The notes: generated from the sequence alone by a model not told the origin. Positions 1 to 8,180 are shown, counted from the first letter of the stretch. The stretch is 33,785 nt of DNA from DATAEU01 sp046724395 (GCA_046724395.1 JBKOWM010000131.1:1-33785), one strand, 5' to 3'. Made by a program: numbers and translations.

Positions 1-1
1 G

Positions 2-196
2 GGTGTTGCCACGAAGGCGGTGTCGTCCTTCCTGCGTCAGGTCCAGACACGTCCTCTCTACGCGCACGTGGCGAAGCACAACGTGGCCTCACTCCGCGTC
101 TTGCAGAAGTGCGGGTTCACGATCGTCGAGGAGGAGCCGCCTGGGGCCGGCCGGGTCGCCGACGATGTCGAGGAGCTCGTGATGAGGCTAGCGTGA
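2..196 (+). CDS. GNAT-family N-acetyltransferase, C-terminal part (5' end outside window)
   Basis: The first 64 codons read as the end of a GNAT acetyltransferase, and the start lies before the window. The opening GVATKAV resembles the acetyl-CoA pyrophosphate-loop region. It is followed by the conserved late-domain pattern V-A-K-H-N-V-A-S-L-R-V-L-Q-K-C-G-F (about residues 23-39), in which Asn and the KCGF turn are typical of the family. The frame closes with TGA at 194-196. GNAT enzymes move an acetyl group from acetyl-CoA to an amine; the substrate cannot be told from this tail. Downstream lies decayed sequence. Confidence 0.8.
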   Translation, partial: GVATKAVSSFLRQVQTRPLYAHVAKHNVASLRVLQKCGFTIVEEEPPGAGRVADDVEELVMRLA

Positions 197-256
197 TGTG
201 AGAAACGCCGACCGCCCGGGCATGATCCTCCTCGTCGACGGCCGGTGTCGTCCCTG

Positions 257-349
257 GATGCCTACTGGAGGGCGGAGGCGGTGCTCTTTACGGACATCGT
301 TCGTTCCACGGAGAAAGCCGCGGAGCTCGGCGGCCAGTACGAGGCCTAG
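257..349 (+). pseudogene. Remnant of a class III adenylate/guanylate cyclase domain
   Basis: About 30 codons in one frame contain V-L-F-T-D-I-V-R-S-T-E-K-A-A-E-L-G. This closely matches the start of class III nucleotide cyclase catalytic domains, where the Asp of FTDIV binds metal. The frame ends at TAG 347-349 and no later cyclase motif follows in any frame. Upstream there is no start or N-terminal domain. I read it as a scrap of a larger cyclase gene. Recognition rests on one motif, so it is likely but short. Confidence 0.6.
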
Positions 350-357
350 CGCCGAAA

Positions 358-579
358 AGGGTTCCAAATCGGGTCTGCACCCAGCTGCCGTCCGACAGTC
401 GAGCATCCACCCATGGTGATGACTCATCGACCCGAAGGCCAAGCGGGGCCACGATGCGTTCGATCACGTGAACGACCCCTGCTCCCGCTCAAACAGACGG
501 CCATCACGTTCTCGATCCGTCCCTTCCGCTCGAACACGTCGTCCGGCCCGTTGACCATGACCTCGGTCATCGACGCCAA
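358..579 (-). pseudogene. Remnant of a CpaF/TadA-type secretion ATPase, frameshifted
   Basis: On the minus strand, 576 down to about 500 encodes S-M-T-E-V-M-V-N-G-P-D-D-V-F-E-R-K-G-R-I-E. From about 470 down to 360, in another frame, it encodes H-V-I-E-R-I-V-A-P-L-G-L-R-V-D-E-S-S-P, then V-D-A-R-L-S-D-G-S. Both pieces occur in this order in the N-terminal domain of CpaF, the ATPase of tight-adherence (Flp) pili and related type II/IV secretion systems. At least one frameshift separates them, a stop (TGA) lies just upstream at 586-588, and the Walker region is missing. It is clearly dead. It overlaps no live gene and sits beside the cyclase scrap. Confidence 0.75.
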
Positions 580-580
580 A

Positions 581-862
581 GACCCTCAATGACGAGCAGG
601 ACGCGGTGGGGACGGGTACGTTCGGCAGCGAGCGAGGTGGAGTGGGGGAGATGAATCGAGTCCGGATCGGCCCCGCACGCCGTGCAGATGGCCGGAGCCA
701 TTCGACGTGCGAGAGAGCGACGAGAGATGGCCGCCAAGAATGCGGGCATCGGAGACATCACCTGGCGCGTTCGAGTGTGCGTGGAGTGGGAAGGTGACGA
801 GGTCGAGACGCTCCGATCTAACTTCGACGCGCCGCAGCCCCCTTCCGCCCCGGCCTGATCGC
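581..862. other. Spacer before pip with a possible 56-codon reading frame
   Basis: No established gene is recognised here. A frame from ATG 688 to TGA 856-858 (plus strand) could encode 56 residues, with a basic helix near the start (RRARERRE) followed by ITWRVRVCVEW. It stops four bases before the pip start codon. I know no family for it and see no clear ribosome-binding site, so it may be chance or another gene remnant. Confidence 0.3.
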
Positions 863-1840
863 ATGCCCGGCCGCTATCCGCCGATCGAGCCGTACGAACA
901 TGGCATGCTCGACGTGGGTAACGGCGACGCGGTCTACTGGGAGACGTGCGGCGACCCCCAGGGCAAGCCCGCCGTCGTGCTGCACGGCGGCCCCGGCTCG
1001 GGCTGCGGGTCCTGGCAGCGTCGGCTGTTCGATCCCGCCGCCTACCGGGTGGCACTGTTCGACCAACGTGGGTGCGGCCGCAGTACGCCTCACGCGAGCG
1101 AGCCCGACATCGACCTGTCGAACAACGACACCGCGCACCTCGTCGCGGACATCGAGCGGTTGCGGGAGCATCTGCGGGTGGATCGATGGCTGGTCCTGGG
1201 GGGGTCGTGGGGCAGCGAGCTGGCGCTCGCCTACGCCGAGCAGCATCCCGACCGCGTCCCCGAGTTGGTGATGCACGGCGTCACGGCCGGTCGGCGCGCC
1301 GAGTACGACTGGCTGTTCCGCGGCGGGCTGGCGGCGTTCTTCCCCGAGCAATGGGAGCGCCTGGTGGCCGCGTTGCCCGCCGGTGACCGCGGCGACGACG
1401 TCGTCGATGCCTTCCACCGTCTGCTGTTCGATGCCGACCCCGCGGTGCGGGCGCGGGCGGCGCTCGCCTGGTGCACCTGGGAGTCCGCCACCCCCGCCTG
1501 GCCGCCCACGTCCGGCCTGGACGACCGCTTCGGCGAGCCGGCGTTCGCGCTGGCGTTCGCGCGCCTCGTCACCCACTACGCCCGCCACGACGGCTGGCTC
1601 GGCGACGGCCGGCTGCTGCGAAACATCGCCAGCATCGCCCACATCCCCGCGGTCCTGGTGAACGGCCGGTTCGACTTCCAATCGCCGATCGGGGGCGCAT
1701 GGGAGCTGCATCGGCGCTGGCCACGCTCGGAGTTGGTCATCGTGGACGACGCGGGCCACGGGGCCGACACCGGCGGCATCGTGCCGGCGTTGGTGCGCGC
1801 CACCGATCGGTTCGCGGCGCGTTCCTCAGACCCCCGGTAG
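863..1840 (+). CDS. pip: Proline iminopeptidase (alpha/beta hydrolase, S33 family)
   Basis: This enzyme removes N-terminal proline from peptides in the cytoplasm. The 325-residue protein begins MPGRYPPIEPYEHGMLDVGNG, the usual N-terminus of the family. HGGPGSG supplies the oxyanion hole, GGSWGS the nucleophile elbow serine, NGRFDF the acid and AGHGADTGG the histidine, where the family more often has AGHS. The length matches the usual 310-325 residues. An in-frame ATG at 707 would add 52 residues unrelated to the family, so ATG 863 is preferred, although no strong Shine-Dalgarno sequence precedes it. The gene stands alone between degenerate spacers. Confidence 0.93.
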   Translation: MPGRYPPIEPYEHGMLDVGNGDAVYWETCGDPQGKPAVVLHGGPGSGCGSWQRRLFDPAAYRVALFDQRGCGRSTPHASEPDIDLSNNDTAHLVADIERLREHLRVDRWLVLGGSWGSELALAYAEQHPDRVPELVMHGVTAGRRAEYDWLFRGGLAAFFPEQWERLVAALPAGDRGDDVVDAFHRLLFDADPAVRARAALAWCTWESATPAWPPTSGLDDRFGEPAFALAFARLVTHYARHDGWLGDGRLLRNIASIAHIPAVLVNGRFDFQSPIGGAWELHRRWPRSELVIVDDAGHGADTGGIVPALVRATDRFAARSSDPR

Positions 1841-2148
1841 TAGCGCCAGCAAGTCCCGAAGATCTGCACTGTCGCGCCGCCCCAGTCCTCGCCCTCGAAG
1901 CGGTGTCGGTGGGGCTCCTCGTCGGGATCGCGGATCAGGCACGGCGTCATCCCCACGGCCCGTCGCCCGTGGCGAACAGGAACAGGCCCAGCGCGGCGAG
2001 ATTCTTGAATGTCAGCATGCTTCACCCTTCCTTCGTCGACTGCCTCGCGTCTGAAGATGGCGCCGGCGGCGTGGACGCGTTATGGGTATCTGGCCCTGCC
2101 GACCTGGCCTTCCACCGTGCTCGACCGGGCGCACCCGCGCTACATCGC
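1841..2148. other. Spacer with fragmentary short reading frames
   Basis: No confident gene. On the minus strand an ATG at about 2019, preceded by AAGGAAGGG, opens a 23-codon hydrophobic frame (MLTFKNLAALGLFLF) that soon stops. The next frame continues with a tryptophan-rich stretch ending G-T-C-W-R-Y-Y-R-G near 1840, as if one small gene had been frameshifted. On the plus strand 2057-2155 is a 32-residue open frame whose end overlaps the end of the DUF4389 gene. None matches a family I know. Confidence 0.3.
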
Positions 2149-2796
2149 CTACTGAGCGAGTGAGAACGGGGGATATCTGTCGGTCGTCAGCAGGAAGGCG
2201 TAGCTAACGACTCTCTGTCCCCACCGGATGACGCCTTCGACGAAGTCGAAGAGCGATCGCGGATAGCGCCCGGTGAACAGGATCGCGAACCAGGCGATGA
2301 AGACGACGACCAGGACGGCGATCCACAAGAACGAGAGCACGACGAAGTGCGGGATGGCCAGGAGCCATTTCACTAGCGGCAGGAACCGGTTGAGGTCGCG
2401 CCTGGCGTCCGGATAGACATAGTCGAGATGGAGCGACTGCTCCTCATCTGTGGACGGGTATCGGTCGTCCAGGAGCAGAACGTACAGGAGCACTCGGTTC
2501 GTAAACCGCTGAAGCTCGACGTTCCAGTCGAACCACCACCGGGGGTACTTCTGCCGGAACAGAATCATGAGCAGAGGGCCGGCAAACAACAGTCCGCCCG
2601 CGCCGGCTACCACGACGTATTCCGGACCGCCCGGGTAGCGTTGCGCCGAGTACACGACCGCGCCCGAAACGGTTCCGAGCACGATCATGATCGGGATGGC
2701 AACGAAGATCCGCAAGGCGGTCGTCAGCCTGTTGAGCGGTCGATCCGGATAGTCGATCGAGAAGCGCACAGGGTACGGCGGCTGCGGTAGAGCCAT
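2149..2796 (-). CDS. DUF4389 integral membrane protein
   Basis: The 215-residue protein has the hallmarks of DUF4389: a short N-terminal VRFSIDYPDRPLNRL stretch, hydrophobic helices near residues 28-50, 60-80 and 150-180, and repeated R-Y-P motifs (DRYPS, GRYPRSLFDF, DRYPPFSL). Proteins of this family are common in Actinomycetota and have no assigned function. ATG 2796 is preferred because GGAAGGGG lies about eight bases upstream; an earlier in-frame ATG at 2859 would add a low-complexity basic stretch. It is transcribed alone. Confidence 0.85.
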   Translation of the reverse strand: MALPQPPYPVRFSIDYPDRPLNRLTTALRIFVAIPIMIVLGTVSGAVVYSAQRYPGGPEYVVVAGAGGLLFAGPLLMILFRQKYPRWWFDWNVELQRFTNRVLLYVLLLDDRYPSTDEEQSLHLDYVYPDARRDLNRFLPLVKWLLAIPHFVVLSFLWIAVLVVVFIAWFAILFTGRYPRSLFDFVEGVIRWGQRVVSYAFLLTTDRYPPFSLAQ

Positions 2797-2913
2797 TTGA
2801 CGTCCCCTTCCACGAGAGGCGATTGCGGCAATTCCACGCCTAGCGCCTCCGCCGTGCAAACGGGAAACGAGTCGCGCCGGCGCGACGAGCGTGCCGATCC
2901 ATCGAGACGACGC

Positions 2914-3477
2914 CTAGGATCGCTCCTCCACGCGCGGCGAGCCCGTCTGGCGGCCCTCGGTATTGTCACGCCACTCGCGGTCGAGAATCGAGTAGATCAA
3001 CTCACTCTGCCACTCGTCCTTGACCCACTCGTTCTCGAGGAGGTGCGCCTCTCGTCGCATCCCGAGCTTCTCCAGGACGCGCGCCGACGCGCCGTTGCGC
3101 GCTTCCAGCCGGCCCACAACTCGATGGAGCCGGAGCTCGTCGAAGGCGATCCGAAGCAACGAACGCCCTGCCTCGGTCGCGTATCCGCGGCCGTGCACGT
3201 CCGGATGGACGACGAGCCCGATCTCCCCTTGGCGGTGATGCTCGCTGATGAGATGGACCATGCAGTCGCCGACCACCAACGAGGCCTCCCGCAGCTCGAT
3301 CGCGAAGCTCGCCGTGTCACCGTCGGCCCGTATGGCGGCGCTCCCGATCTTGCGATCGAGCAGCACGCCGGTCTCGTCGCGGGAGCGAGGATCGTCGTGA
3401 TCGGGCCTGCGGCGTACTCGATGCTCATCGCCGAATCTTCTCGCGGAACCCGGAACAACCCCCGAGGTGGTGAGCAC
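2914..3477 (-). pseudogene. RimJ-type GNAT acetyltransferase lacking its N-terminal strand
   Basis: From about 3380 down to 2960 the minus strand encodes most of a RimJ/RimL-like GNAT domain: P-R-S-R-D-E-T, then G-E-I-G-L-V-V-H-P-D-V-H-G-R-G-Y-A-T-E-A (acetyl-CoA loop), L-H-R-V-V-G-R, N-G-A-S-A-R-V-L-E-K-L-G-M-R-R-E-A and E-N-E-W-V-K-D-E-W. The family's opening strand (TERLxLRPF and the following 30 or so residues) is absent in every frame. The open frame runs further upstream but is unlike GNAT; GTG 3477 is the nearest plausible start, and an out-of-frame ATG lies at 3428. I judge it 5'-truncated, although a short active protein is not excluded. Confidence 0.6.
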
Positions 3478-3528
3478 GAAACATACCGGGGGCTTGTCTC
3501 GGGCAGGGGCGCGTCCGAAAACCGAGGT

Positions 3529-3810
3529 ATGCGGCTCACGACGCATCGAAGCCTTGGCGAGCGTCTCGCGACCTCGGTTGTCGGCGCCCTCGTGGGTGCG
3601 GCCGCCGGCCTCACGGCCGGGCTGTCTTTGGCGTTGGTGCTGACGCTGGTCATCGACGCGGCAGGCAGGATGGACGACGAGGGGTGGGGCTTCATCGTGC
3701 TGTGCATCGCCGGTGCCTTCGTCGGGACCGTGGCCGGTGCCGCCGTCGGTGTCGTTCTTGGCTACGGCCGACGACCCATCCCGCGGGTCCCCCCTCGACC
3801 GGACGCCTAG
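3529..3810 (+). CDS. Small membrane protein, two helices, unknown function
   Basis: The 93-residue protein has two hydrophobic, glycine- and alanine-rich helices, about residues 15-40 (VVGALVGAAAGLTAGLSLAL) and 54-78. A short polar turn (AAGRMDDEGWG) separates them, and the tail is basic and proline-rich. The spaced glycines resemble glycine-zipper membrane proteins. ATG 3529 follows GAGG closely. The longer upstream open frame is antisense to the GNAT remnant, so this ATG is the likely start. No family is recognised. Confidence 0.55.
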   Translation: MRLTTHRSLGERLATSVVGALVGAAAGLTAGLSLALVLTLVIDAAGRMDDEGWGFIVLCIAGAFVGTVAGAAVGVVLGYGRRPIPRVPPRPDA

Positions 3811-4274
3811 CGCCCAGGTGGCCTTTTGCCCAATTGCCTTCGGCCTGCGAGAACGGCTACACCACGCGTGCGGAGGACCGGAAGCCACCCTCGGGTCGGC
3901 TGGGTGCTTCCCCGTTGCCGGGCTTCGGACAAACCGCAGCGAGACCCACGGCGCCCGCGGCGTCGAGACGGTCCTCCGCGCCACGAGCAACGATCCGTCC
4001 GGGTCGTCGTGGCTGTGGCCGCTCACAACGCCGGCGCGCAGGCTGCGAGACCCGAAAACACATGATGCGCTTCAGGTCTCAGGCGAAAGCTCCGATGCCA
4101 AGGTCTCAAGGAACCGTGGTGGGGGCCGGGAAAGCGCATAGGACCCGCCTTTGTACCCCGCAGCCCACAAGCGCCCGGCCTCCACCGCCCAGCCGCGCAA
4201 AGCGATGTCGCCCGCCGAACGTTTGAGCTCCGGACGGCCGATCGGCTGACGTGGCGCGGCGCGACGGTTCGCGC
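3811..4274. other. Spacer with no recognised gene
   Basis: Several open frames cross this 464-base stretch but none shows conserved motifs. A short inverted repeat (GAGACC at 4047-4052, GGTCTC at 4075-4080) and a second GGTCTC near 4101 are visible. They could form a weak hairpin downstream of rdgB, without a T-tract. Otherwise nothing is seen. Confidence 0.4.
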
Positions 4275-4868
4275 CTACGGAGCCGCGAGCACCTCCGCGA
4301 GCGCTCGCAGCGCCCGCCCGCGGTGGCTGATGCGGTCCTTTTCCTCCGCCGACAGCTGCGCCATCGTTCGGTCCCAGCCCGCCGGGACGAATATCGGGTC
4401 GTACCCGAACCCGCCGGTTCCTCGCGATCGCGTTAGCAGAAGACCCTCGCAGGTTCCCTCGGCCCAGACGGCGTGGCCGTCCGGCCATGCCACCGCCGCG
4501 ACGCAGCGATACCGACCCGTCCGTCCGGACGCCGGTACGCCCGAGATCGACTTGAGGACCGCCCGGAGATTCTCCTCGTCGGTTGCGCGCTCCCCGGCAT
4601 ATCGCGCCGAGCGAGGCCCCGGTGCGCCGCCGAGCGCGTCGACCTCGATGCCGGAGTCATCCGCCAGCGCGGGTGTCCCGCTGACCGCCGCGACGGCCGC
4701 GCCCTTCAGAAGCGCGTTCTCGAGATACGTGACGCCGGTCTCGTCGACATCGGGCCACCGCTCGTCGGCATTGAGCCATTCGACCGGCCACGCCGCCCCG
4801 ATCCTGAGGATCTCGCGGATCTTTCCGGGGTTTCGCGAGGCGATCGCCAGTTGCTCGGGAAAGCTCAC
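4275..4868 (-). CDS. rdgB: RdgB/HAM1 XTP/dITP pyrophosphatase
   Basis: The enzyme hydrolyses dITP, XTP and related non-canonical purine triphosphates to monophosphates, keeping them out of DNA and RNA. Its 197 residues contain all family motifs: ASRNPGKIREI at the N-terminus, LADDSGIEVDALGGAPG-RSARYAG in the middle, GTGGFGYDPIF, and SHRGRAL near the end. The start is GTG at 4868, overlapping the rph stop in a GTGA, so translation is probably coupled. It is the last gene of the nine-gene minus-strand run. The rph-rdgB pairing is common in actinobacteria. Confidence 0.95.
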   Translation of the reverse strand: MSFPEQLAIASRNPGKIREILRIGAAWPVEWLNADERWPDVDETGVTYLENALLKGAAVAAVSGTPALADDSGIEVDALGGAPGPRSARYAGERATDEENLRAVLKSISGVPASGRTGRYRCVAAVAWPDGHAVWAEGTCEGLLLTRSRGTGGFGYDPIFVPAGWDRTMAQLSAEEKDRISHRGRALRALAEVLAAP

Positions 4869-5587
4869 ACGTCGAGGACCTGGCGCTGGATCTCCGTCAA
4901 ACGCGCGATGCCGGACTCCGCGAGGTCGACGAGCGCCGCGAGCTGCTCGCGCGAGAACGGCGCACCCTCGGCGGTGCCTTGGAGCTCGACGAGTTTTGCC
5001 GAGCCGGTCATCACGACGTTGAAGTCGACGTCGGCCGCGGCGTCCTCGTCGTAGGAGAGATCGAGGACGGCCTCCCCGCCGACGATGCCGGCACTGACCG
5101 CGGCGACGCTATCCGTCAACGCCCCGGGCCGCACCACGCCCCGCTCGGCGAGCGATCGAACGGCGATGGCCAGTGCGAGGTAGCCGGCCGTGATCGATGC
5201 GGTTCGCGTCCCCGCGTCGGCCTGAAGCACGTCGCAGTCGACCCACACCGTCGCATCGCCCAGCTTCTGGAGATCCGTGACCGCGCGCAGTGAGCGACCC
5301 ACGAGCCGCTGGATCTCCTGGGTCCGGCCAGAGGGCCGTCCCTTCGCGACCTCCCGCGACGTCCGCTCCGCCGTGGCCCGGGGAAGCATCGAATACTCGG
5401 CCGTCACCCACCCCCGACCGGTCCCCTGGAGGAACTTCGGGGCCCGGTCCTCGTACGACGCCGCCACGAGGACCTTGGTCCGGCCCATCTCGAACAGCAC
5501 CGAGCCCTCGGCCCACTCCTGGAAGCCGAGCTCGACCTTGACGGGTCGAAGATCGAGCGCCCCACGGCCGTCCGGTCGCTCGGTCAC
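4865..5587 (-). CDS. rph: Ribonuclease PH
   Basis: RNase PH trims the 3' end of tRNA precursors by phosphate-dependent cleavage, acting as a hexamer. The 240-residue protein has the family core: GRTKVLVAAS-ED, then G-GWVTAEYSMLPRAT-R, the RTQEIQRLVGRSLRAV helix, WVDCDVLQADAGTRTASITAGYLAL and the late DLSY-ED-AADVDFNVVMT segment. The length is normal. The GTG start at 5587 overlaps the stop of the upstream metallo-hydrolase gene (GTGA), and its own stop overlaps rdgB. Confidence 0.96.
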   Translation of the reverse strand: MTERPDGRGALDLRPVKVELGFQEWAEGSVLFEMGRTKVLVAASYEDRAPKFLQGTGRGWVTAEYSMLPRATAERTSREVAKGRPSGRTQEIQRLVGRSLRAVTDLQKLGDATVWVDCDVLQADAGTRTASITAGYLALAIAVRSLAERGVVRPGALTDSVAAVSAGIVGGEAVLDLSYDEDAAADVDFNVVMTGSAKLVELQGTAEGAPFSREQLAALVDLAESGIARLTEIQRQVLDV

Positions 5588-6336
5588 TCGCCGACCTCCA
5601 GCGTCAACCCCTCGACGGCCGCGTCGATTGGGCCGTCGTACACGCTCGCCGCCTGGCGTATGGACTCGGCCTTGTCGTGCGTGGGCAGGATGTGCGTGAG
5701 GATCAGCCGCCCGACCCCCGCGTCGCGCGCGTGCTCGGCCGCCTGGCGCGACGACAGATGAAATCCCGTGAGCTCGTCGCCGTCCTGGTACGTCGCCTCA
5801 GCCAAGAACACGTCCGACCCGCGAGCGAGTCGAACGACCTCGTCGGTAGGGCCCGTGTCCCCGGTATACGACAACGACGTCCCGTTGTACTCCAGGCGGA
5901 ACCCGAGGGCCGGAAGCCCGAGGTGCGACATGCCGCGTGCCGACACGCGGAACGGCCCCACCTCGAATCGCTCCCCCGGCTCCACCTCGTGCACGTCGAA
6001 ACCGACGCGGAAGGACTTGATGCCCTCCTCGGACAGCAGTCCGTTGAGTCGTCCGCCGAACCCCTTCGGGATGTGCAGCGGCATTCCGTTCGCCCCCTGC
6101 CCTCCGTAGTACCGGGCGTAGAACAATGGATAGATGTCGACGCAATGGTCGGCGTGCTCGTGCGTGATGATCATCGCGTCTACGTCGGAGATGCCGATGT
6201 ACTTCTGCAGGTTCGCCATCGTGCCCGAACCGGCGTCGACCCAGAGGTTGAACCCATCCTGCCGGATGAGATAACCGCTGAGCGCGCCGCCCTCCTGCGG
6301 CCATGTCCCGCTCGCCCCGAGGACGATCAGCTCCAA
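5584..6336 (-). CDS. Metallo-beta-lactamase-fold hydrolase, Rv1339-like (possible cyclic-nucleotide phosphodiesterase)
   Basis: The 250-residue protein has the two-metal MBL site: THEHADH (His59, His61, Asp63, His64), then M-S-H-L, Y-T-G-D-T and L-T-H-I. Position between murI and rph matches M. tuberculosis Rv1339, which has been reported as an atypical class II cAMP phosphodiesterase; RNase Z-like enzymes share this fold. A similar role here is inferred from family and synteny. The start is TTG at 6336, preceded by AGAAGGAAAG at good spacing. It overlaps the end of murI by ten bases, and its stop overlaps rph. Confidence 0.87.
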   Translation of the reverse strand: MELIVLGASGTWPQEGGALSGYLIRQDGFNLWVDAGSGTMANLQKYIGISDVDAMIITHEHADHCVDIYPLFYARYYGGQGANGMPLHIPKGFGGRLNGLLSEEGIKSFRVGFDVHEVEPGERFEVGPFRVSARGMSHLGLPALGFRLEYNGTSLSYTGDTGPTDEVVRLARGSDVFLAEATYQDGDELTGFHLSSRQAAEHARDAGVGRLILTHILPTHDKAESIRQAASVYDGPIDAAVEGLTLEVGE

Positions 6337-7199
6337 GTCGCTTTCCTTCTTCTTGTGGCTACCGCACGCGCCGCGGCCGCGTCCTCGGCTTTCACGCGCG
6401 CGACGGGCACGGATGCGACACGACCGACGTCCGGCCCGAGAAAATGGTGCGCGATCGCGATGAAGGCCGCCGGGTCTCCCGTGGTGACGAACTCATGCTG
6501 GGGGTCGCCACGCTCGTCGCGTAGCACGTCGGCCTGGACGAGCGTCGCGTACACGTCCTTGGCCGTCTCCTCGGCCGAGGACACGAGGACGACCTCGGGC
6601 CCGATGACGTACTGAATCAACCCGGACAGCATCGGGTAGTGCGTGCAGCCCAGGATCAAGGTGTCGACCCCCTCCGCCTTCAGCGGCTCAAGATACTCGC
6701 GCGCAACGCAAAGCAGCGCATCGCTCGAGGTGTCGCCGGCCTCCACGAAGCCGACGAAGGCAGGGCACGCCCTCGAGAACACCCGCGCCGAGGCGTCCGC
6801 GGACGCAACCGCCGTCTCGTACGCGCCGCTTCGAACGGTCGCCTCGGTTGCGATGACGCCGATTCTTCCGTTGCGCGTCGCGCGAAGCCCGGCCCGCGCA
6901 CCGGGCTCGACGACGCCGACGACGGGGACGCCCGCGGCGTCGGCGACGTCGCGGATGGCCGCCACCTCGACCGAGTTGCACGCGACGACCAGCATCTTCA
7001 CGTCCCGCCCGACGAGGTATCCCGCGATGTCGAGGGCGAAGGACCGGATCTCCTCGTTGGGTCGGGGCCCGTACGGGAACCGGCCGTTGTCGCCCAGATA
7101 CAGGATCCGCTCCTGCGGGAGCAGGTCCAGGATCGCGCGGACGACGGTCAACCCTCCGACGCCAGAATCGAAGACGCCGATCGGCCGGCTATCGCCCAT
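6327..7199 (-). CDS. murI: Glutamate racemase
   Basis: MurI interconverts L- and D-glutamate, supplying D-Glu for peptidoglycan. The 290-residue protein has the N-terminal FDSGVGGLTV (Asp11), YLGDNGRFPYG, the first catalytic cysteine in VVACNS (Cys74) and the second in LILGCTHYP (Cys185, His187). After the first cysteine the sequence reads N-S-V-E-V-A-A, where most family members have N-T-A-S-A; the glutamate next to the active site is unusual. ATG 7199 is 36 bases from cysM, so the two are probably co-transcribed. The C-terminal 25 residues are an Ala/Arg-rich extension. Confidence 0.94.
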   Translation of the reverse strand: MGDSRPIGVFDSGVGGLTVVRAILDLLPQERILYLGDNGRFPYGPRPNEEIRSFALDIAGYLVGRDVKMLVVACNSVEVAAIRDVADAAGVPVVGVVEPGARAGLRATRNGRIGVIATEATVRSGAYETAVASADASARVFSRACPAFVGFVEAGDTSSDALLCVAREYLEPLKAEGVDTLILGCTHYPMLSGLIQYVIGPEVVLVSSAEETAKDVYATLVQADVLRDERGDPQHEFVTTGDPAAFIAIAHHFLGPDVGRVASVPVARVKAEDAAAARAVATRRRKATWS

Positions 7200-7235
7200 G
7201 CGATCGATGCCGCCCGTCCGCGGCGGTCCACGGCG

Positions 7236-8168
7236 CTACCACCAAAGCGTCTCCGCCACGCGCTTCTCGGCCTGCTCGAGCTCGGCGGCCCACGCATCGG
7301 TCGACAGATACTTCCAGCCGCCGTCGGCCAGCAGACAGACGATGTCGCCTCGCTCGATTCTCTCGGCGACACGCTGGGCGACGTGCACGACGGCACCCGA
7401 CGAGATGCCGGCGAAGATCCCCTCCGTCTGCGTCAGCTCGCGCGTCGCCTTCAACGAGTCCGAGGAGTTCACGAGGAACTTCGCGTCGAGCACCGACTCG
7501 TCGAGAATCGGCGGGACGAACCCCTCATCGAGTGAACGCAGGCCGTAGACGAGATCGCCGAGTTCGGGCTCGGCCGCGATGATCCTGATGTCGGGATCGT
7601 GTTGGTGGAGGCGTCGTCCGGTTCCGGTGAGCGTGCCGCCCGTCCCGAGCCCCGCGACGAAGTGGGTGACCTCGGGAAGGTCCGCGACGATCTCGGCACC
7701 CGTACCCTCGTAGTGTGCCCGCGGATTTGCCTCGTTCCCGTACTGGAACAGCATGAGGTACCGATCGTCCTCGGCGAGCCGGCGGGCGATCTCGATCGAC
7801 CCGTTGGTGCCCTTGTCCCCGGGCGAGAAGACGATCTCGGCCCCGAACAGCTCCAGGAGCCGGATCCGTTCGTCGCTCGCGTTGTCGGGGAGGACCACCG
7901 TCAGCTTGTAACCCTTGCGCCGAGCGACCATCGCGAGCGCGATCCCGGTGTTGCCGGAGGTGGGCTCCAGGATGGTCTTCTCGGGCGTCAAAAGCCCACG
8001 CGCCTCCGCGTCCTCGACCATGGCCTTCGCGATCCGATCCTTGGTCGAGCCGGTCGGGTTGGTGCCCTCCAGCTTGGCCCAGATGCGAACGCCCGGCTTC
8101 GGCGACATCGTCGGAATCCCGACGAGCGGCGTGTTTCCGATGGCGTCGAGGATGTCGTTGAACCGCAT
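7236..8168 (-). CDS. cysM: O-phosphoserine-type cysteine synthase (CysM, uses CysO thiocarboxylate)
   Basis: This PLP enzyme of the cysteine synthase family would join O-phosphoserine with sulfur delivered by CysO thiocarboxylate. The 310-residue sequence has NPTGSTKDR (PLP lysine Lys43), EPTSGNTG and GLGTGGTLTGTG. It also has the features that mark actinobacterial CysM rather than CysK: L-R-S-L-D-E-G-F-V-P, whose Arg211 aligns with the arginine that recognises phosphoserine in M. tuberculosis CysM, and the C-terminal GWKYLST with a terminal tryptophan pair. Adjacent cysO, moeB and mec genes support this. No Shine-Dalgarno sequence is seen, but a GATAAT box ends six bases before the ATG. Confidence 0.95.
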   Translation of the reverse strand: MRFNDILDAIGNTPLVGIPTMSPKPGVRIWAKLEGTNPTGSTKDRIAKAMVEDAEARGLLTPEKTILEPTSGNTGIALAMVARRKGYKLTVVLPDNASDERIRLLELFGAEIVFSPGDKGTNGSIEIARRLAEDDRYLMLFQYGNEANPRAHYEGTGAEIVADLPEVTHFVAGLGTGGTLTGTGRRLHQHDPDIRIIAAEPELGDLVYGLRSLDEGFVPPILDESVLDAKFLVNSSDSLKATRELTQTEGIFAGISSGAVVHVAQRVAERIERGDIVCLLADGGWKYLSTDAWAAELEQAEKRVAETLWW

Positions 8169-8174
8169 GCGCGG

Positions 8175-8180
8175 ATTATC
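8175..8180 (-). promoter_or_regulatory. Candidate -10 box six bases before cysM
   Basis: GATAAT on the minus strand is followed by six bases (CCGCGC) and the cysM ATG. This is the spacing expected for a leaderless transcript and would give cysM an internal promoter within the operon. The first base departs from the TANNNT pattern seen at other genes here. Confidence 0.45.

Noticed and set aside
818..1759. Long minus-strand open frame opposite pip
   Set aside because: It is a codon-position shadow: low-complexity Arg/Pro/Gly-rich protein, while the plus strand encodes a clear proline iminopeptidase.
4040..4110. Possible structured RNA or riboswitch from repeated GGTCTC/GAGACC words
   Set aside because: Only six-base pairing is present, there is no match to a known riboswitch core, and no regulated gene starts next to it.
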